From assembly GCA_003695045.1 (NCBI GenBank), contig RFJB01000077.1:1-14514 (forward strand): 14,514 nt of DNA. Direction: 5' to 3'. This DNA comes from Candidatus Woesearchaeota archaeon (lineage in GTDB: Archaea; Nanobdellota; Nanobdellia; Woesearchaeales; J091). This document shows positions 1-6,593 of the stretch, piece after piece; positions within the stretch are counted from its first letter, which is position 1, and each line of letters begins with the position of its first letter. Under the pieces are notes generated by a model, which made no database searches, was not told the origin of the DNA, and saw only the letters and a program-made list of their open reading frames with translations. Position numbers and translations under genes: made by a program.

Positions 1-1599
1 AAAACGATTTCCAAGCTGATAGAGATAGGCGTGCTGTGCAACAATTCCGAACTGAAATACAAGGACAATGAGTGGACTGTTGACGGTGAAGTTACCGAAG
101 GGGCTCTTGTGGTGCTCGCGGCAAAAGCGGGGATAAAGAAGGAGGAACTTCACCAGCGCCACAAGAGGATAAAGGAACATCCGTTTGACCCTTCAAGAAA
201 GCTGATGAGCACTGTCCATGTTGTAGAGGACAGAAAGATTGCCTATGTTAAGGGTGCGCCGGAGAGGGTTTTGGAGAGGTGCTCCTACTACTTCACGCAG
301 GGAAAGGTAAAGAAGCTTGACGCAGCAACGAAAGAGAAGATTATGAACAAGAATTCCGAGTTTGCATCAAGCGGCTTGAGGGTTCTCGCGCTTGCTTTCA
401 AAGAGGTAAAGGGAGACCATCATGACATAAACGAAGTTGAATCAAACCTCTGCTTTGTGGGGCTTGTTTCAATAAGAGACCCGCCCCAGGAGTCGGTGAA
501 GGAGAGCATTGAAAAGTGCAAGATGGCGGGCATCAAGGTTGTGATGATTACCGGCGACTCTGAGCCGACGGCAAGAGCCATAAGCCAGGAGCTGGGCATC
601 CTTACGAAGGACAGCCATTCAATTACCGGTCCCGAGCTTGATTCGATGGATGATGAAGAATTTCTGAAGGTCGTTGAGAACATAACGGTTTATGCAAGAG
701 TGACGCCCGAGCACAAGCTGAGGATAGTTAATGCGTTCCAGGCAAAAGGCCATATTGTTGCAATGACCGGGGACGGCGTCAATGATGCCCCTGCCCTGAA
801 GAAGGCAGACATCGGTGTCGCTATGGGAATGAAGGGAACAGAGGTTGCCAAGGAAGCGGCAGAGATTGTTCTCAAGGACGACAATTTCACGACAATAGTC
901 AAGGCAGTGGAAGAAGGAAGGAACATTTACAGCAACATAAGGAGGTTCATATATTACCTTCTTGTCGGGAACATCTCCGAAGTTATAGTTCTCGTCCTTG
1001 CCGTGCTCATCGGAGCGCCTCTCCCGCTTACTGCCTTGATGTATCTTTTCCTGAACCTTGTGACAAGCGATTTCCCGGCTATAGGTCTTGCTCTTGAGAA
1101 GGTTAATCCGCGCATTATGAGACAGAAGCCGAGGGACCCGCAGGAGGGAATCCTGTCGGATTACATAATGCTTAAAATCGCCCAGCTCATCCCGCTGGTG
1201 GTGCTGGGAACGCTGACAACTTTCATGTGGTTTCTTCTGATGAAGAAGACGCCTCTTCCCGAAGCTCAGACGGCTGCTTTTGTCACTCTCATCATGTTTG
1301 AGCTGTTCCACGCATACAATGCCCGAAGTTTGCAGGAGTCGGTGTTTTCAATCGGCATTTTCTCAAACAAGTATCTTAACATAGGCGTGCTTGCTTCTTT
1401 CCTGGCAACGCTTACTCTTCTCTACTTTCCGCCCGCTGCAAGGGTCTTCGGGGTTGTGCCTTTAAACACAAGCGAGTGGATTTCAATCACTCTTATGGCG
1501 GCAAGCATCCTGTTCTTCATGGAGATAGAAAAGGTTGTTGTCTCATCTGAGATAAAAGAGAGAAAGAAACTTGAACTCTACCCCACGAGAGAGGATTAA
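1..1599 (+). CDS. Type II P-type cation-transporting ATPase, C-terminal part (5' end outside window)
   Basis: This membrane pump couples ATP hydrolysis to cation transport; Ca2+ or Na+/K+-like substrates are typical of the type II family. The frame is open from base 1, so the gene enters from the left, and its actuator domain, M1-M4 and DKTGT phosphorylation site lie outside. Visible parts are the nucleotide-binding domain (TEGAL, then KGAPE at 250-264), the P-domain TGD at 550-558 and the hinge TGDGVNDAPA at 766-795. About six membrane spans (M5-M10) follow from about base 945. M5 keeps the Asn and Glu that bind cation in SERCA (GNISEV). M6 reads NLVTSDFPA, so the Asp of SERCA NLVTDGLPA is shifted by one residue. 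M8 keeps a Glu (FELFHAYNA). The gene converges on mre11, 20 bp away. The family is sure; the transported ion is not. Confidence 0.95.
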   Translation, partial: KTISKLIEIGVLCNNSELKYKDNEWTVDGEVTEGALVVLAAKAGIKKEELHQRHKRIKEHPFDPSRKLMSTVHVVEDRKIAYVKGAPERVLERCSYYFTQGKVKKLDAATKEKIMNKNSEFASSGLRVLALAFKEVKGDHHDINEVESNLCFVGLVSIRDPPQESVKESIEKCKMAGIKVVMITGDSEPTARAISQELGILTKDSHSITGPELDSMDDEEFLKVVENITVYARVTPEHKLRIVNAFQAKGHIVAMTGDGVNDAPALKKADIGVAMGMKGTEVAKEAAEIVLKDDNFTTIVKAVEEGRNIYSNIRRFIYYLLVGNISEVIVLVLAVLIGAPLPLTALMYLFLNLVTSDFPAIGLALEKVNPRIMRQKPRDPQEGILSDYIMLKIAQLIPLVVLGTLTTFMWFLLMKKTPLPEAQTAAFVTLIMFELFHAYNARSLQESVFSIGIFSNKYLNIGVLASFLATLTLLYFPPAARVFGVVPLNTSEWISITLMAASILFFMEIEKVVVSSEIKERKKLELYPTRED

Positions 1600-1619
1600 A
1601 AAGAACTAAAAAGAATTTG
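1597..1619 (-). terminator. T-tract terminator downstream of mre11
   Basis: Read on the minus strand, two T5 runs (A5 at 1598-1602 and 1608-1612 on the plus strand) follow directly after the mre11 stop codon. Archaeal RNA polymerase terminates at short U-tracts, so this fits a terminator. It overlaps the last codon of the convergent ATPase gene. This is inferred from base composition only. Confidence 0.45.
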
Positions 1620-2870
1620 TCAGTTGCTGCTGCTCTTCAAATCTGCTTTTAGTTCCCTTTCTGTCCATCCCTGAAGCTTGGACAGAATCCTGTTTTCGAA
1701 TGAACTTTTTGTTTCGCCGTCCTGCTTTTCATCGTCGAGGGCTTCTATAAGTTCCTTGACGATTGAGAATTCCTGTTCAGGGGTGAGTCCCAGCTCCTTC
1801 ATCTGTCCGAGGTGTTCTTTTATGATGTTGTCTTCTATCTGTTTTGAGGAGCCGACTTCTGCTTTTATCTCCTCAAAATCAGGGCTTTGAAGATGAGACG
1901 AGTTGCGCATCACGAAGTATGCTCCCTTTTCGTAGAGGGTTTCGGTTATGGCGTTCCAGTCAATGTCTCTTATCGAGCCGCTTCTCATTCTGCCCGAGAA
2001 CCTGAGGGTTACTATTGTGTTTATGAACTCTTTTTTCTCAACCTCTTCGAGAACCTTCGCCTTTATCTCCTGGGGCGTCAGGTCTGAGCAGTCAAAGGAC
2101 ATGCTCTCCACATTGTGCACCTGTATGTTTCTGAATTCGAGATTGCCGTTGTTGTATATGTAGAATCCGCCGCCTTTAAGCTCTTCAAGCTCGGAGAAAT
2201 CGTTCGGAAACAACGGGCCCGGAAATGCTATTCTTCCGTAGTTCTCTTCCTGCGTGTTGAACACCACATGGACGTGCCCGCCGGCGTAGTAGTCAAAGTT
2301 TTTCGGAAGAAGCGACAGCGGAATGCTTTCCATGAGCGCGAGGTTTTTCGGCTTGTACTCTTCAATGGCTGAGTGAAACATGAATATTTTGAAGCCGTCC
2401 TCTTTTTCAAGGGACTCCCTGTCCAGAAGTTCGTAGTATGAGCCCTCCAGACCTTTTCTTCTGCCCAGAAGCCCCGTTATTTTTGCTCCTGTTTTTTCAT
2501 CAACAGTGAATTTGAGTTTGAGCTTTCCGTCTTCGGATACGGATTCCTGCTTTGCCACATTGACGGCAAGTCCTGCTGATTCAAGAACTTCAAGCATGGT
2601 TCTGCCGGAATATGAGAAGTCGTGGCTTCCGGGGATTATGTAGAAGCGGATTCCTGCATCAACAAGTTCGCGCATTTTTGCTATGGTCGCGTTTAAGCTT
2701 GGTATCTCCGGAAGCGCCGTGTTGAAGAGATCTCCCGAGATGAGTATGAAGTCCACCTGTTCCTTCAGGGAGATGTCGCAGGCGCGCCTGAATGCCTCTA
2801 TTGGTATTGCTCTCAGCCGGTCGTCCCGCCAGCTCCCTATGTGGCAGTCGGCGAGATGCGCGAATTTCAT
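1620..2870 (-). CDS. mre11: Mre11-family DNA double-strand-break repair nuclease
   Basis: Mn2+-dependent nuclease that, with Rad50, processes DNA ends; in archaea it acts with HerA and NurA in resection. The 416-residue protein shows the calcineurin-like phosphoesterase motifs in order: ADCHIG (D8, H10), GDLFN (D47), GSHD (81-84), FHSAIEEYKP (H166) and GGHVH (199, 201). In the third motif Ser replaces the usual metal-binding Asn of GNHD. A capping region with mixed strands follows from about 240, and the last 100 residues are charged and helical, where a Rad50-binding segment would sit. The ATG start lies 42 nt after the herA stop, with GGTG eight nt upstream, so the two genes are probably co-transcribed. 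A TATA-like stretch in the gap lies too close to the start to serve as a normal promoter. No rad50 follows; the next gene is convergent. Confidence 0.93.
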   Translation of the reverse strand: MKFAHLADCHIGSWRDDRLRAIPIEAFRRACDISLKEQVDFILISGDLFNTALPEIPSLNATIAKMRELVDAGIRFYIIPGSHDFSYSGRTMLEVLESAGLAVNVAKQESVSEDGKLKLKFTVDEKTGAKITGLLGRRKGLEGSYYELLDRESLEKEDGFKIFMFHSAIEEYKPKNLALMESIPLSLLPKNFDYYAGGHVHVVFNTQEENYGRIAFPGPLFPNDFSELEELKGGGFYIYNNGNLEFRNIQVHNVESMSFDCSDLTPQEIKAKVLEEVEKKEFINTIVTLRFSGRMRSGSIRDIDWNAITETLYEKGAYFVMRNSSHLQSPDFEEIKAEVGSSKQIEDNIIKEHLGQMKELGLTPEQEFSIVKELIEALDDEKQDGETKSSFENRILSKLQGWTERELKADLKSSSN

Positions 2871-2912
2871 TTTTTATGCACCGTTTATTTTATGCTCTCT
2901 TGTTGCAGCCGG

Positions 2913-4580
2913 CTACATGACGCCTGCAAAAGAGTTTCTGACCTTCTCAGACGGGCCGCTCCTGTCTTGCGGGTTGGGGGAATCAGAGTTGGATGAACCG
3001 GATTTCCCGGCGAACTCCTCGAAAGGAGGGATTTTGACGGGCAAAGCGAACCTGGCGAAGTTGCTTGTGATCAGCGCTTCTCCGACATCGAGGGACGCTA
3101 TTGATTTGTTCTCGCTGGAAAGGTCCTGCGAAGCCGATTCTATTATTGCCTGCCTTTCAGGCGCCATTTCCATTCCCAGTATTATTTTGGTGTTCATGTT
3201 TGCGAGTATCTGCCTTGGTATGAGAGAAGGCAGCTGGGTTATAGCCCAGAGCCCCACCTTGAATTTTCTGCCTTCCCTGGCGATCTGGGAGAATATGTTG
3301 GGCCCCTTTTCAAGAATCTCTTTTCCAAGCACTCGCGGGGCTTCTTCAAGAACGATTGATATTACCGGCTTCCGGTTCAGGGTTCCGTCTGTCTTGTAGC
3401 GCTTGTATCTGGAGAATATTTCGTGAGATATTATGCTGCCTATGAGTATTTCGATGCTTCCCTCGAAATGGGAGGTGTCAACAACCACTATTTTTCCTTC
3501 TTCCAGGCGGTTTACTATGTCTGAGACGGTTGTCCTGCCGGCTTCCTCCGAGAAGATTCCCCTGCATACAATTTCTCTCGGCTGGCCCTCTTTCTTCACG
3601 CTCGGACGTATTCTTAACAAGCCCTGCATTCTTCTCCTGAGAACGCCTATTGTGGCTTCGTTGAAGTCCTTCATGTTTGAAATTTTTTCCTCTGTTATTA
3701 TCGCTTTTATCCAATTCGTTCCGTACTCGTTGTAGTATGCGTAGAGGGCTCCGCGCTGCGGCTCGGACCATGGGAATACCCCGTCGAAATGCTCGGGCCT
3801 GAGAGTGTCAAGCGATATCCTCAGCGACTTTGCTCCCGGCGGCGGGTTCGATGATGTGTAGTATACCACCGGATTCGCAGAACTTTCCGGCATGTGCGCC
3901 TTGATGTCCTTGAGTCCTGTCCCGTTTCGCCCGTAGTATTCGTCGTGCGGGTCAAGAACGAGTATTCCTGCGTAGTCCTTTCCCGCGCAGTCCCACAGCA
4001 TGCACTTTGTGAGGTTGCTTTTTCCCCTTCCGGTTGTCGCTGCTATTAGTATGTGGTGCGACAGAACCTTGTGTCCCGGCAGAAAAACAGGAACTTCAAT
4101 TTCCCGGGAGCCCGACCTGAGGTTCCCGACGAAAAGCGCGTTGGAGGGCTTTCCAAGGAACGAAAGGTCCTCCTTTCTTATGGAGTAAACCTCCGAAAAG
4201 AATCCCGGCAACGACTTTGATATGCTCGCCTCGCGTCCTTTGACGGTTACCATCAGCTTCGCAAGAGCCATCCTGTAGTTCCTCAGGTCGGGCTCCATGA
4301 ATTCAAAATCGGCTTTTTCCTCAAGCCACATTCCAGAGACCAGTTCAATGTTTTGGGGCGAAATCTGGCTTCCAAATCTAAGGTCTACGACCTTGAGAAT
4401 CGTTGATTTTCCGGGCTCTTTGACTATGAGCAGTTCCCCGAGTTCGAGGCCTGCACCCGCCTTCTCGCGAATCAGAATTTCGGATATTGAGCCGCCTATT
4501 ATCTGGCCCCTTAACTCGCGTTCTTCTTTCGGAACTTCTTTCGGATTTTCTCTCAGATCTTCTTTTGAATCTTCTTTCAA
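2913..4580 (-). CDS. herA: HerA-type DNA translocase/helicase
   Basis: Hexameric ATP-driven DNA pump of the FtsK/HerA class, which works with the NurA nuclease and Mre11-Rad50 in DNA end resection. In the 555-residue protein a HAS-barrel-like region (about 24-110) precedes Walker A (ATTGRGKSN, 181-189), the [10 protein letters not shown] segment (207-216), the acidic Walker B strand (ISIVLEEAP, 407-415), an Arg-finger region (AREGRKF, 434-440) and the ITQLPS sensor (447-452). The chosen start is TTG at 4580, seven nt after a GGGGGG run; no ATG fits the frame. The first 21 residues are a Lys/Glu repeat ([19 protein letters not shown]), and the last 30 are rich in Ser, Asn and Pro. Both ends look disordered and unusual for HerA. 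First gene of the herA-mre11 pair. Confidence 0.92.
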   Translation of the reverse strand: MKEDSKEDLRENPKEVPKEERELRGQIIGGSISEILIREKAGAGLELGELLIVKEPGKSTILKVVDLRFGSQISPQNIELVSGMWLEEKADFEFMEPDLRNYRMALAKLMVTVKGREASISKSLPGFFSEVYSIRKEDLSFLGKPSNALFVGNLRSGSREIEVPVFLPGHKVLSHHILIAATTGRGKSNLTKCMLWDCAGKDYAGILVLDPHDEYYGRNGTGLKDIKAHMPESSANPVVYYTSSNPPPGAKSLRISLDTLRPEHFDGVFPWSEPQRGALYAYYNEYGTNWIKAIITEEKISNMKDFNEATIGVLRRRMQGLLRIRPSVKKEGQPREIVCRGIFSEEAGRTTVSDIVNRLEEGKIVVVDTSHFEGSIEILIGSIISHEIFSRYKRYKTDGTLNRKPVISIVLEEAPRVLGKEILEKGPNIFSQIAREGRKFKVGLWAITQLPSLIPRQILANMNTKIILGMEMAPERQAIIESASQDLSSENKSIASLDVGEALITSNFARFALPVKIPPFEEFAGKSGSSNSDSPNPQDRSGPSEKVRNSFAGVM

Positions 4581-4660
4581 AACTTTTCCCCCCTGGTTGT
4601 GCCCCTGCGTGCGCCCGATTTATTGCACAGGTAAAGATGCAAAAATGAAAAAGGCTCACC

Positions 4661-4668
4661 TATTTAAG
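4661..4668 (-). promoter_or_regulatory. TATA-like box for herA
   Basis: The minus strand reads CTTAAATA about 80 nt before the herA TTG start. Transcription starting about 25 nt downstream would leave a leader of roughly 55 nt, carrying the GGGGGG ribosome-binding site. A weaker AT-rich site (AATAAAT, near 4613-4620) could give a shorter leader. Confidence 0.45.
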
Positions 4669-4727
4669 TTTAGCCCTCAAAGAGGAGGCGTCAGGAATGA
4701 TCCGGGAGACAATGTTTAAGGGGAATG

Positions 4728-4735
4728 TTTTTATA
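4728..4735 (+). promoter_or_regulatory. TATA-like box for the 4785 operon
   Basis: TTTTTATA on the plus strand predicts transcription from about 4758, some 27 nt before the GTG start at 4785. It is divergent from the herA promoter; the 204-bp intergenic region holds both promoters. Confidence 0.5.
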
Positions 4736-4759
4736 GGTCAGCCAGACATACTGATTCAA

Positions 4760-4786
4760 GGGATGCAAAGTCAGGGGATGCAAAGT
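4760..4786 (+). repeat. 15-bp tandem duplication at the start of the 4785 gene
   Basis: GGGATGCAAAGT occurs at 4760-4771 and again at 4775-4786, offset by exactly 15 bp. Each copy has an ATG (4763 and 4778) in a frame different from the long gene. That frame stops at 4817-4819 after 18 codons. The second copy supplies the GGGGAT Shine-Dalgarno-like sequence and overlaps the GTG start itself. Confidence 0.7.
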
Positions 4787-6065
4787 GGGAAAGGGAAAAG
4801 AGGCCATAAGAGGGCGTGAAAAAAGCCGCAGAAAAAACGCCCGTTCTGTGAAACGTAAAGAAACAGGAAACAAATCAGACGCAAAAAGGTCCCCCTCAGG
4901 TCTGCCCGTCAGAAGCCGCGGAAAGAACAAGGCAAACACCAAGAAAAAGCCCTCTGTCTCAGGCAGAAAAAACACCGGAAAGAACATCAAAAAAACGTCC
5001 GGAAGAAGAGCAAAGACAGGTAAAACGACCGGTAAAAGAAATGAAGTCCCGGTCCGTAGCAAGGAAAAGGAGAGAAGGAAGAACCTCTACGAGCTTGCAA
5101 CGGTTGTGGCTTCACTTACCATCCTGCTTTTATTTCTCGTATTGGCGTTCGCGCTTTTGCCGGGTGCCGAGCGAAAAGCGCCTTCAAGAGAAAGAGTAGA
5201 GAGCTATCCGCCCTTGAAAATGTATTTCATAAGCAACCCTTCCAGCCCGAGGGACAACTATATTGAGAACACCCTTATAGAGCTCGAGGGCCGCTTCAGA
5301 AACAGGATTCTTCTTGACCTCGGATACTATCCGGGAAAAGACAATTCAGAGGTTATAACGCGTTTGTGCATAAAGAAAGAAGAGCCCGAAGCGCTGGCAG
5401 GATACATTTACTGCTCAAACCGGGCAGGCCTGTACAAGGACAAATGCTTCAACGCCCGCGTAACCAAAACGGCTGAAGTGAAGAACTGCATAGAAACTGA
5501 GAGGGACAGAGTAATTGAAGAGAACAGACGGATTCTTGAGAAAATTTTCGGAAACGAGACAGTCCAAAGCGGAGAGCCCGTTCTTGTCATAGGAAGCCGC
5601 AGGTATCATGGCGGCTTCTCGGAGACAGAGATAAGCAGGGCTGTATGCTCGCAGCTGATTAATCCTCCCCCGATATGCGGGGTAATACCTTCATGCTTCT
5701 CCGACTCGGACTGTTATGCAGACCCTGGCAAACTGGCCATATGCGAAAGTCCGGGGACTCCCGCTTCGAGGTGCGTTTATGTCAAAGCCGAGCCGGTGGA
5801 AGCAGTTCTCCTGCTTGAAGACAACAGCCAGGAGCCCGGCTATGCCGCCGCCAAGGTGCTGACCGTGCTGGATTCGGAGATAAAGAACCTGAAAGTCCGA
5901 ACTCTTGCGCTTACCAGTCCTGAAGGCAGAATAATCGCTGAAAGGAACGCCATTGACAGGACTCCCGCGGTCTTGCTTCCGCTGAACATAAGTTCGCATC
6001 CCAAATTTTACCGCCTGAAGGACGCCTTTGAGAAACGAAAGGATTATTATGTTCTCTTTCCATAA
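4785..6065 (+). CDS. Membrane-anchored thioredoxin-fold (DsbA-like) protein without CxxC
   Basis: I recognise no named family, but the architecture is readable. Residues 1-100 are a low-complexity Lys/Arg-rich tail, 103-126 a single membrane span, and the rest should lie outside the cell (positive-inside rule). Residues 144-291 look like a DsbA/GILT-style thioredoxin fold: strand LKMYFISNP, a helix, then EPVLVIGSRRYHGG and SRAVCSQL with NPPPIC. Where CxxC should be, the sequence is NPSSPRDNY, with no cysteine. A cysteine module (CFSDSDC with later CES and SRC, 304-330) leads to a second thioredoxin-like C-terminal domain (about 335-426: VEAVLLLED, RTPAVLLPL, DYYVLFP), also without CxxC. The GTG start is the only start codon between the in-frame stop at 4752 and the tail, and has GGGGAT upstream. 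First gene of a three-gene operon. Fold assignment is by eye. Confidence 0.8.
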   Translation: MGKGKEAIRGREKSRRKNARSVKRKETGNKSDAKRSPSGLPVRSRGKNKANTKKKPSVSGRKNTGKNIKKTSGRRAKTGKTTGKRNEVPVRSKEKERRKNLYELATVVASLTILLLFLVLAFALLPGAERKAPSRERVESYPPLKMYFISNPSSPRDNYIENTLIELEGRFRNRILLDLGYYPGKDNSEVITRLCIKKEEPEALAGYIYCSNRAGLYKDKCFNARVTKTAEVKNCIETERDRVIEENRRILEKIFGNETVQSGEPVLVIGSRRYHGGFSETEISRAVCSQLINPPPICGVIPSCFSDSDCYADPGKLAICESPGTPASRCVYVKAEPVEAVLLLEDNSQEPGYAAAKVLTVLDSEIKNLKVRTLALTSPEGRIIAERNAIDRTPAVLLPLNISSHPKFYRLKDAFEKRKDYYVLFP

Positions 6066-6078
6066 CAAGGATGTGAAA

Positions 6079-6405
6079 ATGCGAAACCCCATGCTTGCTC
6101 TCTCGCTCGCTCTCGGGATTTTGGCTCTTCTCATCCTGCAGGGGTGCGGACCCAGCAGAACTGTCGTTGTTGACATTACAAACGACCTTGTATGCAAGGG
6201 CGAGTTTTTAACAAACGTCTCTTCCGAGTGCCTCAGCGAAAAGGGCTGTGATGACATGTGCATGAACAAGGGCTGCTCTGCATATGATATGCTTTTTGTA
6301 TCGTCCGAGTTTTCAAACAGCACCTGCAAGTGCATCTGCGTTGCGGAGAACAATCTGAAAAAAGTCGCAAGGTATTACAACGAGGAAGGTGACCGGAATG
6401 AATAA
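6079..6405 (+). CDS. Cysteine-rich putative lipoprotein
   Basis: A 108-residue exported protein of unknown function. The N-terminus is a signal peptide with hydrophobic core (MLALSLALGILALLIL) and a lipobox-like LQGC ending at Cys23, so it may be lipid-anchored outside the membrane. The mature part has eight more cysteines (39, 51, 57, 61, 66, 83, 85, 87), enough for four disulfides, ending in a CKCIC cluster. The ATG at 6079 is chosen because it has AAGGATGTG just upstream and places the signal peptide at the N-terminus; an earlier in-frame ATG at 6028 lies inside the previous gene. It starts 13 nt after the thioredoxin-fold gene and overlaps the next gene by 8 nt, so the three are probably translated together. 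Confidence 0.75.
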   Translation: MRNPMLALSLALGILALLILQGCGPSRTVVVDITNDLVCKGEFLTNVSSECLSEKGCDDMCMNKGCSAYDMLFVSSEFSNSTCKCICVAENNLKKVARYYNEEGDRNE

Positions 6406-6547
6406 GAAAACAGAAGAAGCCCTTGAAAGGGCAAAAGAAGAGGAAAAGAAGAAGATTCCAAGCATTGAAGAACTCAAAGAGGAAGACGAAGAATTCATGG
6501 AAGAAGCCAGAGAGGCAGCAAGAATTATTGAGGAAGACGAGCCCTGA
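6398..6547 (+). CDS. Small acidic helical protein (49 aa)
   Basis: A short gene easily missed because of its length. It starts at ATG 6398, overlapping the lipoprotein stop, with GGTGA at 6388-6392 five nt ahead. The product begins MNKKTEEALERAKEEEKKK and is almost entirely Glu, Lys, Ala and Arg, with IPSIEELKEEDEEF in the middle, predicting one or two charged helices. There is no signal peptide or membrane span, so it is probably cytosolic, where it could meet the Lys/Arg-rich tail of the first operon protein by charge. That partnership is inference. The good ribosome site and overlap argue it is translated. Confidence 0.65.
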   Translation: MNKKTEEALERAKEEEKKKIPSIEELKEEDEEFMEEAREAARIIEEDEP

Positions 6548-6568
6548 TGAGGGCGGGGTTCCAAATTC

Positions 6569-6593
6569 TTCTGCAGTTAATTCTTTTGCAGAA
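6569..6593. terminator. Inverted repeat at a convergent gene junction
   Basis: TTCTGCA (6569-6575) and TGCAGAA (6587-6593) form a 7-bp stem with an 11-nt T-rich loop. It covers the end of the minus-strand gene at 6577 and lies just after the plus-strand operon ends at 6547. It could mark or stabilise both 3' ends. There is no clear T-run after the stem, so a terminator role is uncertain. Confidence 0.3.

Noticed and set aside
619..1311. Minus-strand 230-codon frame inside the P-type ATPase gene
   Set aside because: It is the antisense of highly conserved ATPase motifs, with no recognisable protein content.
2885..2894. Separate TATA promoter for mre11
   Set aside because: The AT-rich stretch is only about 19 nt from the start codon, so transcription would begin inside the gene. 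Co-transcription with herA fits better.
2683..3399. Plus-strand 238-codon frame across mre11 and herA
   Set aside because: It spans the junction of two clearly identified minus-strand genes and has no motif of its own.
5691..6353. Minus-strand 220-codon frame under the envelope operon
   Set aside because: It crosses two plus-strand genes with signal peptide, membrane span and ribosome sites; composition is that of an antisense shadow.
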